A stretch of 64,000 nt of DNA from Magicicada septendecula (taxonomy: Eukaryota; Arthropoda; Insecta; Hemiptera; Cicadidae), in assembly GCA_034769895.1 (NCBI GenBank), contig CM068374.1:355866302-355930301 (forward strand), read 5' to 3'. This document shows, in pieces, positions 10,861-22,491 of this stretch; the first letter of the stretch is position 1; every line of letters starts with the position of its first letter. The position numbers were made by a program, and so were the translations under genes. A model generated the notes under the pieces. The model ran no database searches. It saw nothing but the letters and a program-made list of their open reading frames with translations, and had not been told where the DNA came from.

Positions 10861-12627
10861 TATAAAGAGATTCTGAGTATGGTTCTTATGCCACACATTG
10901 GTTGCATCAAATGTCACGGTTATAACGTCATCAAACGTTAAGGCGCCAATTATAACTACTCGTGAAGTGCGCGTAATTTTCGAATCTTGACTAAATAATT
11001 TTTTCAAGACAGTATTACATGTAATCGGTAATTACATTGATTTATTGTGTTACAAATTATATTTAGATATATTTATTACTGAATACTTCCACTCATTTTT
11101 GTATTATTGATTAATTTGCTTGGGCGCCAGAGCAGAGTATCTCAGGATTGTTATGAAATAATAACACTTCGTTCAGATACTAAGATTTATATTGTTATCT
11201 TCTTATTACATAATACATCTGAGAATTAATCATTAATATCATCTTTCAAATCTATACTCATTAATATTCTTTATAACTAATAACAAAATTATTAATATCT
11301 CTAGCTTACGGATTCTTCAAAATCATATTAATCAAGTATTATTCAAATGAGCAATCAGTAGATTCAAATTTACTCCATTAACACATTTAAATCTTCAATA
11401 TTAATCAAAACATATACTATGTATCATAAATTCTTAACTACTATGAACTTCTATAATCTTCAATAGATTCAATTATTCAACTTCGGTACCATTTCTATAA
11501 TTATCAAAATTTGTTTCCTTACTTTACTATACAGTAACTCTCCTAACATGTCATATAGCATAAATTGTAATAGTTAGTATCTGAACTCGTGGGTCTTTTG
11601 AGAATGAGATGAGTTATTTTTTAGATGCAAATTCTATGTTAATTTATTGAGTTGTGAATCATAAATGATATACTGTTACTTGTTGCGGATTCCAAGTAAA
11701 ATAATGATGAACTGTAATCCTGCGTTGAACATCGCACTACACTTTGCACTAATCACACTTGATTAAACCTTCTTTATTTACTTCACTCGCTCGCGTTAGT
11801 ACTAAACATCGCGCACATATAAATAAGTATACTTCTTGCTGCAATCTATGCGCACAAGTTAACATCTTCTGGTACGTACGTACTATCGCGCACACATATA
11901 AAATAAACTTCTTGATGACTGTAATTCTTTCTCAACTATTTAACCGAATTAATCTATTGATTTGAACTTAGAATTATAGTATTGAAATGCTCACAGTGAG
12001 TAACGCAGGTTTCCCGTGTTTGCGTGAAAATTAAACTTAGACTTCCCCTTTTTTGTTTGCTTCACTTGTTTTTTATAGTTTTCCGAGTCCTTCCCTTACT
12101 ACAGCTCTTGTTGATCATATTTCCATTGGCCTGAATTTGAAATATTTGCCGGTAAATTCAAATGTACCCATTCCAGTGCTGTATCTTTTTCGCGCTCACT
12201 ACCGACGCTATCGTTGATTGGTTGCCAAAGAGCGGGCGATAAACTTATGCAGACATTCGTTACACTCCTAAAAAAAGACGCTACTTTCTAAAATAGTCAT
12301 AATTATTGGCGTGTCATCTATTGTCTGTTGAAGGACACAGTACCATTAACCTAACGGTACATGGGCGTTTTTTGCTGTATTTACTCTACAAAACATTTAT
12401 GCTTTTCTGACATGTAAGGGTGTTTTGGGTCTATTGTAATTTATTTTGTCGGCGCCTGACTGTTGCATAGTCGAGCCTCTTTTGATTCAAATTTTCATTT
12501 ATATATTACTTACATCTATGTACATTACAATGCTTTATATTATTATAGTTACCATTAATAGTTGATTTATTATTATATGTGTTTATATACATATTAAATT
12601 AATACACAGGTTCACAGTAACGTTTCA
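10861..12627 (-). repeat. 3' LTR of the gypsy element
   Basis: This 1767-bp partner of 22492-24325 runs from TATAAAGAGATTC to GTAACGTTTCA on the plus strand. On the element's strand it therefore starts TGAAACG and ends TTTATA, so the usual terminal CA is missing in both copies. The boundary is fixed by the ACGT duplication. A PBS-like sequence lies inside at 10936-10948. Confidence 0.88.
10936..10948 (-). other. PBS-like sequence inside the gypsy LTR (partner 22560-22572)
   Basis: The minus strand reads TGGCGCCTTAACG here and TGGCACCTTAACG in the other LTR. It sits about 75-80 bp inside the U5 edge. The surrounding order (edge, 'ttctgagtatg', about 70 bp, 'ggcgccaatt', 'taac..ctcg') resembles the short modules at 33634-33760 beside the tandem array. 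It is probably an older PBS taken into the LTR; this is inference. Confidence 0.45.
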
Positions 12628-12645
12628 TTTGTCCCCCAAAATGAT
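12628..12645 (-). other. polypurine tract of the gypsy element
   Basis: The minus strand reads TTTTGGGGGACAAA directly before the LTR start TGAAACG. It is short but correctly placed. Confidence 0.65.
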
Positions 12646-13245
12646 TTCCAGAATTGTTTTATAGAATTTGTGAAATTATTTTGTATGCCTCTACCAAACG
12701 TTTATCAAAAGGTTTATTTACATTTTGTGCGACCTACTTTAGTACAATGTGGTCAAAACTAGTTTCTTTAGTTGTCACTTTCACTTTCTCCCTCTAGGTC
12801 CGTTACACTATACAACTCGCACCCTCTATTCTAAATTAACATAATACAAACGTCCCTTGTCAATAATATAGACATACTTTTTAATCAATCAATGTCCCTT
12901 TTAAATTTACATTATTTTATATTCTTATCACATTATATTAGATTACACCTTTTGTTTTCTTGTCCATTTAAGTTATACACACAAACTTTTCTTTGTATGT
13001 TCTTTACATACACAAGATTCACGTTATGTTAATTACATACAAACTTTAACAAACTTTATCCATATTAAGTTATTTATATACATATTCTTTCGAGTTAAAG
13101 TAGTTATATACATACATTTTTTTTTATGCCAAGTCAAGTTCATTACATACATAATTCATGTTAAGTTAAATTAATTACATACATATTTCATGTCAAGGAA
13201 TTTTAATATATTTTTATCTTTTAAATTCCCTATTATCGTAGTAAA
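12646..13245 (-). other. non-coding 3' region of the gypsy element
   Basis: About 600 bp lie between the integrase stop and the polypurine tract. The sequence is AT-rich, with repeated 'ttaattacatacat'-like motifs between about 13000 and 13190. No env-like frame is present. Confidence 0.6.
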
Positions 13246-13875
13246 TCATTCATGGTAGTATGGCTTCATCTGTCTGACGTTGAAGATTCCACGCACAGAT
13301 TCAAGGTTGTTGACCTCGGCTACCACGTATGTTGCACTGCCTTTTAATTCTTTGACTTGGTAATGGCCTTTCAAGAGTTCACTAAACTTGGCCGTAATCT
13401 TATTTGCTAGGTCAGAGATCGGGTTAGTCCGAATTAATACTAAATCTCCGACGTTAAATTTCATCTGATGCCCTTTGGCATTATGTTTCTGTGCTCTTTT
13501 CTCCCCTTTCCTCTTTATCTTTTGGTATATGTCTCTAGGATTCATCTTTCTTTCTTCCTTCTTTCATTAATTCCCTGTCTATGTATTTTTCCCACACTCT
13601 TCTTGGTCTCTGACCCCACTGAGCTTGGTGTGGCGTCATTTCAATTGTATTGTGGTACGTTTCATTTATGGTCTTCTCCACCAATTTAATGTATTTTGCC
13701 CACTCCGTGTGGTGTCCGCCCAGTAATACACGAAACACATTTCCCAGCTGTCAGTTTACCCTTTCTGCCAAATTTGTGCATGGGTTCCGGATGGCGGTGA
13801 ACTTCGGTTTGATTTCCAGGTTAGCTAAGTTCTTCACCCATGACCTGCTGGTGAATTGGGCTCCATTATCCGTCA
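13246..13875 (-). pseudogene. integrase, catalytic C-terminal half and C-terminal domain
   Basis: Continues the integrase cut by the insertion at 13880-16871. It opens with the second catalytic Asp in a T-D-N-G-A-Q-F motif just left of 13876. The usual A-E-R-V-N motif follows and is interrupted by an in-frame TGA at 13753-13751, probably an R codon changed at a CpG. Next come a T-P-x-x-A-Q-W-G-type motif and a frameshift in a purine run near 13555. A basic C-terminal domain follows, with F-N-V-G-D-L-V-L near 13455 and ending at 13246. Integrase would insert the cDNA with a 4-bp stagger, matching the ACGT duplication. The gene is not functional. Confidence 0.88.
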
Positions 13876-13879
13876 ATAT

Positions 13880-16871
13880 TGTAATAATACTTAGTATCGG
13901 GGGTTTAATAATTTAGTGTTTCTGTAATTCGTTCTATTACTCGTATCGTGAATGTGTGCGTGACGAGCGTTTTTTAATTCGCTCGTTGCGTTCGAGGTAT
14001 AGTATAGGTGTATAATTAGGGTATTAATTAGTTCAGTTACTTCTGTAAATGTTATTCGTATGTAGCGAGTCGAGTTGTACTTTTTCTTACTACTTACGGG
14101 CAAACCGTATCTCTCGGCGTTCGGTTTGAATGTTGCCGCCTCGCCACCTGATTGGCGTACGCCGTCTTACAGTGTCGACTTCACTAACTGTGTTGTTTTG
14201 TTGTTTACACTTTAATAATTTTCTGTATGTTATCTTATTTTGTACGAATCAAACATGCAGCGTAGCAGAACAATAAGATTTATTAACCCTTTAATAATTT
14301 TCAGTTATTTAGTAGTACATTATTTTTATATTAGCACTGGCTTTTACAATTGCTCAGTTGGCATGCTCAGTTGTTTGTCTTATGTATACGCCGCTTGGCG
14401 AATAATGTTCGTTTACAATAAAATTGGTCACAGGGCGTATTAAAAAGTCATTTTGACTACAAGAGTTTTGGATTACTGGCTAAAATGCACAAATTTATAA
14501 TAATTCTTAAAACTAGGTACACAATATTTAATACATTAATACATCCAAGTAAGTAATCATCAATGAGAGTTGGTATAGTTTTTGGTTACGATTTTGACAA
14601 CAAGTTATGTTTATTAATAATTTATTAAAGATCAGTTTAAATGGTTACTAATTGATTAAAGTTCAATAATAGTGATATTATAAATACCTTCAGTTCTTGT
14701 TCAAAATAGTGATCAGTGAAGTGAAAATTGTGATTCGTTATTATGGATAAAAAAATTGGGAATTCGTTTTTTGTGAGATTATAGTTTTATACTCATCAGT
14801 TCTCGTTGGGGCTTCCTCGATGCTCGTCTACTTCTTCCGGATGGATCTGGTCGTCTTCTCCTCTTCGGCTGTTCATCAATCTCGTTCAGACGGTTTTTCT
14901 ATAAAGGTCAGCTTCTCTCTTGTTCCGCAGTCGTTCGTTTTCTTGGGTTGAAGTAGGTCACTCCTTATCTTCCTTCGGGATGAGTCGTCAGCTATGATTC
15001 TTGGAGTCTTCTTAATTTCCACTGATAATTTTATTTTGTGAATATTTTAATAATAATTAGATTATCAGGTGTTCCATGGACTGCTATTACTATCTTTCTT
15101 CCTTCTGATTTCAGTCAAAATTTACTTATTTATGGTAAAATTTGGGTTGAGAGCTGCATACATCCGCCCTCCGCGTCGGTCTATAATGGATTAATGAAAA
15201 TTCCAACGGTTTTTTGGCAATAAATTTCGGTTGCTATGGTTACCTATTAAATTATGCTAATTCTCATTGGTCGTTAATTTATGTCATTGTTATATTCTAA
15301 CGTCTTATTTTAGTTTAAATCTATAAAATATCTTCAAATTAAGATTTCTTTCTTATATTAGTAGCTAGGTTTATTACATGAATACCATTGTTCATAATTT
15401 TTGATAGGGATCATTTTGATACCCCCTCATGGTTACTTTTGGGTAGCTAATCACATTTTTGTTATTTTTCTTATTTATATTTCATATATATTTTATCTAA
15501 AACTGGGTGTTATTTATATATTTTGGTATTAGGCATACCTACTTAATTTGTTTGAACATTTGGTATATTCTGCTTTGATATTGGGCTATTGTTTGCCCTT
15601 AAATTTACAAAATTCTTCATTAACTGTTAGGCCTAGAGCCTAGATTTTCCTATACTACAATCTAACATTCTTTGTAACTCCTTACCTTTATATATGGTAC
15701 CTTAAAACAATTTTTTACTAGGAACAAATAATAAACATTGGTGTTTCTAACTACACCTCTTATTATAACAATAAACATTTTCTTGCCAGGTTCAAGCCTG
15801 AAATAAACTTCTAACTACCTTTCTGTTTCTTACTACTATTTGTTTTAACTCATAATTCATTACATTATATTGGTTTTTTATACAACAACAAAACTCTTAT
15901 TATACTACTATTAAACTGTACTTTACACAGTATAATCTGCTCCCTCATTCCTTTACTAGAAAACAGTGTCTATCTTTCTTGTTTATCTTTCATTCTATTG
16001 ACTTATTTTCTATCTTATTTCATAATTCTTATTACCTATTGCTTAAATTAAACACAGTATAATTAGTTCATCTTACTCGCTAGCACAAAGTTTATCACAG
16101 GTCTTTCAGATATTCTAATACAGTCTACTAATTAAAATACCTTTTTATGTTCACCCACTACACTTTTTCCTTCATAGAAGGTTTTTTATTTATTCACTTT
16201 CACTTCCTTATGTAACATGCTATAACTGCATGTCACCACTTTTGTATTAATACACTCTTTATTCCACTCACTTGATATTATTCACTATGTTGTTTATTTA
16301 TGTTAACATCATCATGGGGTTACTGGTTATAAGTATTTATTTTATTTTCCCTTCACTAATGATCACTCTTGGTTATTAACTGTGGCCTTTATTTGCCTCA
16401 GGGTATTGTTTACTGGTTTAGATTATATTTATCACTATTCATTTGGGTGTGTTTATTATTAACTCCCTATCTTATATTTATAAGTGCATTTCTTCATTAA
16501 TAAAATATACATAACATTACTATCGTTCTTATTTGTCATTATTACCCTAGGTACATCTCATCTATACTCCAATTACATTAGTGCATTTGTTTACATACAT
16601 TTTAATGGTCATTATTAGGGGATTACATTGTTCGTTATCAATTTCTTGATTACATTTGGTTCTTGGTTCCTTCTTCCTTGTTCCATTGTTCCTTCTTGTT
16701 TTTATCCAATCTATTGAGTCAAGTCATCGTCAGTTTATTAGTCATTTGTCATTTTGTCATTTGGTTATTAATCTCTGAGTTTATAAGTTCTTGACCTTTC
16801 TTCTCATTTTCAGCTTCTTTGTTTTATAGTTAATTATCAATGTATTTTTCACTACCTTATGTCATGTTACA
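13880..16871. mobile_element. 3.0-kb non-coding LTR-like insertion in integrase, TSD ATAT
   Basis: The insert starts TGTAATAATAC and ends CATGTTACA and is flanked by ATAT at 13876-13879 and 16872-16875. Deleting it and one ATAT rejoins the integrase frame at the A-I-L-T-D-N-G motif, so the boundaries are exact. TG..CA termini with short inverted ends (TGTAA/TTACA) and a 4-bp TSD mark it as the product of a gypsy-type integrase. I saw no internal direct repeats, no PBS or polypurine tract beside a second LTR, and no coding frame. The simplest call is a very long solo LTR. The 15.6-16.8 kb part is AT-rich and G-poor. Confidence 0.82.
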
Positions 16872-16875
16872 ATAT

Positions 16876-17262
16876 GGCTTCTGGTTTACCCAATTCTCGT
16901 ATATATGTTTTCAATTTATTAACTGTTGTGGCGGTGGTTGCCCTTTCATCGGATATAATTTCACATATTTTGTAAAATTATCTACAATTATCAATAGATA
17001 TCTTACTCCGCCTGTTGATGTTGGTAGTGGTCCGTAAAAATCCATACTGATCAACTCGCCTTTGGATTTTGGTAGTATTGGCCTGGTCTCACCAATACCC
17101 TTTCTGTGGTGATCCTTACACTTTTGGCAGACAGGTTCGGACCAATCGCTTTGTGAATTTATACAAGTGGTCCCCCGTGAAATCCTCTTTGATTAATTCA
17201 TAAGTTCTCTTTATGCCAATATGGCCGTATACTGTATGTATCTCTTGAATTAACTCCACCCA
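16876..17262 (-). pseudogene. integrase N-terminal part: zinc-binding region and first catalytic Asp
   Basis: Follows the RNase H region after a frame change near 17262. It contains the H-x3-4-H part of the HHCC zinc motif (V-Y-G-H-I-G around 17220). A second frame change near 17150 precedes the C-x2-C pair. The first catalytic Asp lies in M-D-F-Y-G-P-L near 17040, with a V-D-N-F-T-K-Y motif after it. Another frame change near 16950 leads to the E-L-G-K-P-E-A segment, which is cut by the insertion ending at 16871. At least three frameshifts make this clearly dead. Confidence 0.85.
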
Positions 17263-18713
17263 GTTCCTTGGTTAATACTAGTCTCCATCTTCGCCTCTCC
17301 TGTCGGTATAGTTTGTGGTTGTGGCATCTATATATTCTATGCGATTTACTGTGTGGATCGTTTTGTATTTGAATTAAGATTTTGTTCAGCTTCTCATCAT
17401 CTTTCTGTATTTGTGAAATATTCTGTAGCTGTTTTCGCAACTTCGGGTTGATCTTAATCTCCATTGTGCTAATTTCTAATTCTTCCTCCTGATACATTGG
17501 CATTTCCACCGGTGAGTCTTCAGGATATCTGCTGAGTATGTCAGCCACTATGTTGTTCTTGCCCTTACAGTGTATCACGTCAAAATCGTACTCCTGCATG
17601 GCCAAGATCCATCGTGTAATGCGTGAATTGGTTAGCTGGCATTTTTCCATAAAAGTTAGTGCCTTATTATCTGTTATTATCGTCAGTGGACGTCCCATCA
17701 CATACGTCCTAAATTTTTTTAAACAGTGGACCACACTTAACAGTTCTAATTCAGTAGTAAAGTAATTTAGTTCCGCTCCTCTGAAGACACGACTAGTGAA
17801 AGCAATCACCCCGATTTGGTTGTCCTCGTCGATCTGGTATAATTGCCCCCCTAACGCATACTTGCTTGCATCCATTTGTAAGTAAAAACTTTTGTTAGGG
17901 TTGGGATGCCTGAGCATGACGGTGTCCACAAACAGCTGTTTCACCCTATCAAACTGTTGGTCCAATTCCTCTGGCCATTTAAATTTCGATCCCTTTTTCA
18001 ACAACTGTAGCAATGGTTGAGTCGCTTCGGCGTATCGGCTGGTAAACTTATTATAGAAATTAGTCAGACCTAAAAATCCCTTCAGCTGTTTTGGATTCTT
18101 CGGTCGAGGAAACTTCATTCTTGCTGCAACCTTGTCTTGTGATGCACTAATACCCTTTGTTGAAAGCTCGTAGCCTAAGTAGTCGATATTTTGCCAGAAA
18201 AACTGGGATTTTTTTATGTTCACAGTGAGGTTAGCCTGTCTCAGATTCTCCAATAGCAAACTTAGATGTCTGATATGTTCCTCTTCGCTCCTGGATACGC
18301 ATAGGCAGTCGTCGACGTATATTATTGTGAACCGTTTTACCTCTTCCGTTAATACCTGGTCCAATCCTCTGGTCAGGCTCGCCAGGCTGGTCTTGAGGCC
18401 AAATAAGGTTACGGTGTATCTGTAACATCGCCCTTTATATAGAAACCCTGTGAAATTTTGACACTTCTCAGCTAGTGGCATTTGCCAAAAACTGCTTGTT
18501 AAATCAATGCTACTCATCACTCTTATGTCCCCGCAGCTCGCCAACACTTCATTAATCGGTAACGCCCCCTCATAGTCTGGGACGGTAACTGAATTAATCC
18601 GCCGTGCGTCGAGACATAGCCGTATTGAATGATCCTTCTTAATAACTGTTACCAAAGGATTTATATATGGGCTGGCCGCACGTTCGATTACCCCGCACGC
18701 CTTCATTTTCTTT
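17262..18713 (-). pseudogene. reverse transcriptase and RNase H (pol), separated from its 5' part by an insertion
   Basis: The long minus-strand frame is open from inside the neighbouring insertion (18865) to 17198, but pol homology begins at the insertion boundary (18713). Counting from 18865, the RT catalytic Asp residues are D121 (S-S-I-D-L-T) and the Y-V-D-D box at 183-186. F-L-G-L-T-N-F-Y (264-271) marks the thumb/connection. RNase H follows with D332 (Q-M-D-A-S), E372 and D399 (I-T-D-N-K-A-L). The T-L-F-G-L-K motif replaces the usual L-P-F-G-L. It would copy element RNA into DNA in the cytoplasmic particle. The frame itself is intact, but the N-terminal fingers lie beyond the insertion at 19927 and upward. 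Confidence 0.93.
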
Positions 18714-18717
18714 ACCT

Positions 18718-19922
18718 TGTAACGGTACATAAGTCCGTGTAGGAATTTGTAGGTACATGCAAATATAATTTTATTGTGATTTAATGTATTAAACGACATA
18801 AGGTTAGAATTTCCAATATATATCATACAACACAGTTTGCCAGAACGACTCGACGCCAAGGTCACTGGTGTACGTGCAAATTGTCAGCAATGCATACGAA
18901 ACGACAAACGGACAATGCTAAAACGTCATAATAAATACGACAGACGTAACAACTGTGATGTAAAACAATGTCGTCGTCAGCCGTGAACAATAGGTTGATG
19001 ACGAATTATCCATTCCACCTGGTGAATTTACACCAATATGTCTGTCTCAGTCGACAAACTACCATCAATGCAGTAACACGTTATAAAATTCGCTGGCAAA
19101 TTATTGGCAGCCAAAGTGTTTTAAAAGTATAAAAATGTGATCAAAAAAATGTAACCAGTATAATCAGTGAACAACCAGAGTACACAATGTAACGTAACTC
19201 AGTGCAGTAAAAGAACAGACATAAAACAGTAAAAAGTTCGGCGAACACCGGCCAGCAAATGGAGAACGTCTGACGAGAAAACACAACACTTCAAGTTCAG
19301 GAAAGTTAAATTTTATATCACCATTGTTTATTATTTGAGCTCAAAATTCTAAATTAAAAATGTATCATTAATTTGCTGTATGGGGAGAGAGTGTGCGTGC
19401 GAATGAGTGCCGGCACCTACAGTCAAAGCCACGAGGCATTGGTTATGTACAAACGTAAGAAAGTAATAAGTCAAAATCAATGATAACTGCAGTTTGTTAG
19501 AAATGCTCTTGTTTGTAGATTAAATACTGGAGATAAAAAGATATGAATAATTGAGGTTGATGTAAAATTAATACGGCGGAAATACATCGCCGCCATTTTG
19601 ATTATATATGTGAGTACGACTCCATTTTGTTTTGTATTTAAATAATTGAGTCATTCAGAATATTAAACCACAAGTTTTGTTTGAACCAAATGTTGTTTGA
19701 CTCATTATTTCAAGCGCCCAAACTGTTTTTGCTATGCTCTCTTAATACAACCCTGGACCCTGGTAAGAAAAAGTTATGTTGGCAACACGTGCTGTACACC
19801 AATGTAAATAGCGTGAGTTTCAAAAGGTAAGTCACTACTAAAGTATAAATAACAAAATTAAAAAAAAGTTTATTAACAAATGACGGCCCGAACTGGGACT
19901 TATATAAATTTGATTATTAACA
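18718..19922 (+). mobile_element. 1.2-kb solo LTR-like insertion in RT, TSD ACCT
   Basis: The insert runs from TGTAACGGTACATAA to GATTATTAACA, with ACCT at 18714-18717 and 19923-19926. Removing it and one ACCT rejoins the RT frame at D-K-E-V-K-K-M. The first 15 bases equal the reverse complement of the right end of the array LTRs (TTATGTACCGTTACA), so it belongs to a related family in the opposite orientation. Near the right end, an older terminus TTATTAACA (to 19878) is followed by AA and a PBS-like 19-mer (19881-19899). After 23 more bases comes a second terminus TTATTAACA at the true end. It has no coding frame of note. Confidence 0.85.
19881..19899 (+). other. PBS-like sequence inside the solo LTR
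   Basis: TGACGGCCCGAACTGGGAC resembles the tRNA-Lys-type PBS of the 1822-9888 element and follows an LTR-like terminus plus AA spacer. It nevertheless lies inside the inserted unit, 23 bases before its integrated end. A true PBS should lie outside the LTR and be lost from a solo LTR. Confidence 0.6.
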
Positions 19923-19926
19923 ACCT

Positions 19927-20590
19927 CCTTGTCGACGGCTTCCTGATACTTCAAAGGAATGGGCCATCCTCTTATACAGTACGGTGTTTTATCTGTTACG
20001 ATGAACCTATGCTCATATCCGATTGCCCTGCCTGGTTCCTCTCTAAATATCTGACGGTTTCGTAATAGCACCTCTTCCAACTTCTTTTTAGTTTGATTAC
20101 TAATTTCAGTAACTTTCTCCAGTTTCTTCCGGATTATGGCTGTAGTAGGCTCCACTTCTTGGTGTCTTTCCATCGCTAGCATCTCCCAACTCTTGGGTAT
20201 ATCACCTGTTGTAATTTGATTATTAAATGTAATTCGATTATTTTGTAAATTAATAGTGCATCCCCCTTCTTGTAGTATTTCGATTCCCATGATACAGTCA
20301 CGTATTAATTCCGGCACGATGATAAACACACTATCCACTACTAATTCCCCGAAATTTACTTCTAATAACACTTGTTGTGTAATTTGCTTCGACTTCTTAC
20401 CAACAGCTCCCTTTACGACTGTATTCCTTAGTCTTAATACATCCAGTTTTCCCATTCGGTGTTTATTTTTATTGAACCACTCGGCAGAAATTGCATTGAT
20501 CTGACTGCCTGTGTCAATTAACGCTATGACGGGTACATTATTCAAACTGATTTCTAATTCTGGACATTTAAATTTTTGTGTCCGTTCCAT
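19927..20590 (-). pseudogene. aspartic protease and start of RT (pol 5' part)
   Basis: The frame opens after a stop just upstream and has an ATG at 20590. Retropepsin features are the active-site loop A-L-I-D-T-G-S (D26, T27, G28) and the C-I-M-G motif at 99-102 corresponding to the conserved I-L/I-G near the domain end. The protease would cleave Gag-Pol. From about residue 150 a helical linker leads to the RT fingers region (R-x-I-F-R-E-E-P-G and G-Y-E-H-R-F-I). These stop at the boundary of the 18718-19922 insertion; the residues read beyond 19926 belong to that insertion. The frame starts about 100 bp after the gag stop, in another frame, as in many gypsy elements. Confidence 0.88.
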
Positions 20591-20692
20591 TTCTTTATCT
20601 ATTTCTAATAAATCATCACGTATTCAAAAATGTGGTGCTGATTTCCTTACAACTAATTACTACATCTATCTTATTTCTATGGTAATAGTTAT

Positions 20693-22386
20693 TTAGTTTT
20701 TTGAATTTGTACTTTGCACATTTGGGGTCGATGACTGTCCTTGAGTTCCACTTGTACTTGCGAGAGCGTTGACCTGAATTTGCTGTCCCCTATTCACTTC
20801 TCTTCTACCCTGCTCAAATTTGTTTTGCCCGTAGTTACATCCAGTGTCATTAGGGTAGTCAGCCGGTCTGTCAACTCTCCGATTATGCCACGGGCGGTTG
20901 GGGCATTCTTTATGTTCCGTCTTTACCTGGTTTTGTTCAACTGGGTTATAAGCATGTCCGTTGTTTGCCTTTCGCATAGCTGAAAACTCCGTTAACAATA
21001 CTTGGAATTCGGCAATGTTCTTTACCCCTCTCGTCACTGTAGCTACTGCTATGTCGTGGTGGTGATAATGGCGTGCAAGCTTTCTAATTAAATGTTGGTC
21101 CGATATGGGTGGTATCAATTGACGATTCTGTAGGATGCACCTTTCCATATATTGGACCATGCTGAGACCACTCTCGTACCTATATTTTCCGAACACTAGG
21201 CGGTCCCATACCTCCTCTTGAATCATCTGATTCCAATACTTTGCTATGAAAGCTTCTTGGAATTCCTGGAACGTATCTACTTCATGTCGTGTCAACTTCC
21301 ACCAGATCGCCGCCTCTCCCTCTAGATGCCTCGCGATCCAGTTGATGCCGTCATTCATATAGTATTCTTTTCTGATCTCCTCCATTTCTTTGATAAATTC
21401 CATTGGGTACTCACCTTCCCCGTTGAACGACACGCTTTTTAAGTGTTCCACTGTGATTCCTCGTTGTATTGGTGTTGCGCCTATTTGTGCTAACCGCATC
21501 TTCATATCTTCTTTCACCATTGTTAACTGCCCACCTACCTCATTTAACTCGCGGCTAACTTCCACTCGGTGTAGATTCAGTTGTTCTTCGTGTTTCTTGT
21601 TGTTGATAACTAGCTTCTTATTCATTATTTTTATCTCTTGTGCGACTGCCTCCTGGGTTTGGTTGATCGCTTGTTCACCTCTTTCTAGGTGTTCCCACAC
21701 CTGCGTTTGGAGTGTCTCTATTTCTTCATGTACCACCTCTTTCGCTTCTGACCTTAACTTCGTTGATATTTCTTGGTTTTCTCGCTTAATCTCTTCGATT
21801 TGTTGATCTACCCGTTCGCTGTGTTCGTTTACTTGTGTTACGTATTGTTCCACTTCCTTCCTTATCTGGATGTTGTTTTCTTGTATACTCTCCTTAACCT
21901 CATAAATTCTTTTTCCTGCTTCCTGGTGCTTTCTGTCAGTTGTTTTGTTTGTTTATGGTTTTCTTCTAGTTTTTGTGTTACTTGTGATATTTGTTCCGCT
22001 ATTTGTTGTTTTGTGCTCTCCTCCAGTCGCGTTATTTGTTGTGTTAATTGTGCCGTTATTTGTTGTACTACTTTTGTGTTTTCCGTTATTAATTGTTTAT
22101 TATTCTCTCCTAATAGTTGTAGCATTGTGGCCATGTGTATATTTGCGTTTGTGTGTTGTATTGTACTTGTTGTGTTTTCTTCAGTTCGTCCCCTTGCCTC
22201 TAAAGGAGCCAATACGACTTCGTTGTCCATTACTTCTTCAGATCTTTCTGTTTCCCCCATCTGATTATTAATGTCAAATTCTACTTCATCACTACCATTT
22301 ATATCGCCGTTACTTGCCATTGTAATTTCACTACTTTTAATTTTATTAAAATTCCTTAACTTTCTAGTCTTACTTCGAGTTAACAT
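20693..22386 (-). pseudogene. gag of the gypsy element, one frameshift
   Basis: Starts at ATG 22386, about 85 bp after the PBS. The first 174 codons have a basic start (T-R-S-K-T-R-K), an acidic stretch and a long coiled coil rich in Q and T. A one-base loss in an A run at 21910-21914 shifts the frame. The second part (21853-20693) begins with more coiled coil to about residue 125 and then has a capsid-like helical domain (I-A-R-H-L-E-G-E-A-A-I-W-W followed by F-x-x-A-F-I-A-K-Y-W). That is the usual retrotransposon gag signature. The C-terminal tail is Gln/Asn rich with no complete CCHC knuckle, only an isolated C-x-Y-G. It would form the particle shell. Confidence 0.88.
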
Positions 22387-22470
22387 TAATTTTAAAATTT
22401 ATATTATATTTCTTTCTTATTATCTAACTCATCTCATTCTGCTGAGCTTATTTAAATTTCAACTTTAAGC

Positions 22471-22489
22471 TCCACGTCGTTGGGCGTCA
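22471..22489 (-). other. primer-binding site of the gypsy element
   Basis: The minus strand reads TGACGCCCAACGACGTGGA two bases after the LTR end. The first dozen bases match the tRNA-Lys1,2-type PBS (TGGCGCCCAACG) with one change; the rest is diverged. Confidence 0.75.
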
Positions 22490-22491
22490 AA

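Noticed and set aside
12646..13245. Possible env gene after gypsy integrase
   Set aside because: No open frame, signal peptide or transmembrane pattern; the stretch is AT-rich with short repeated motifs.
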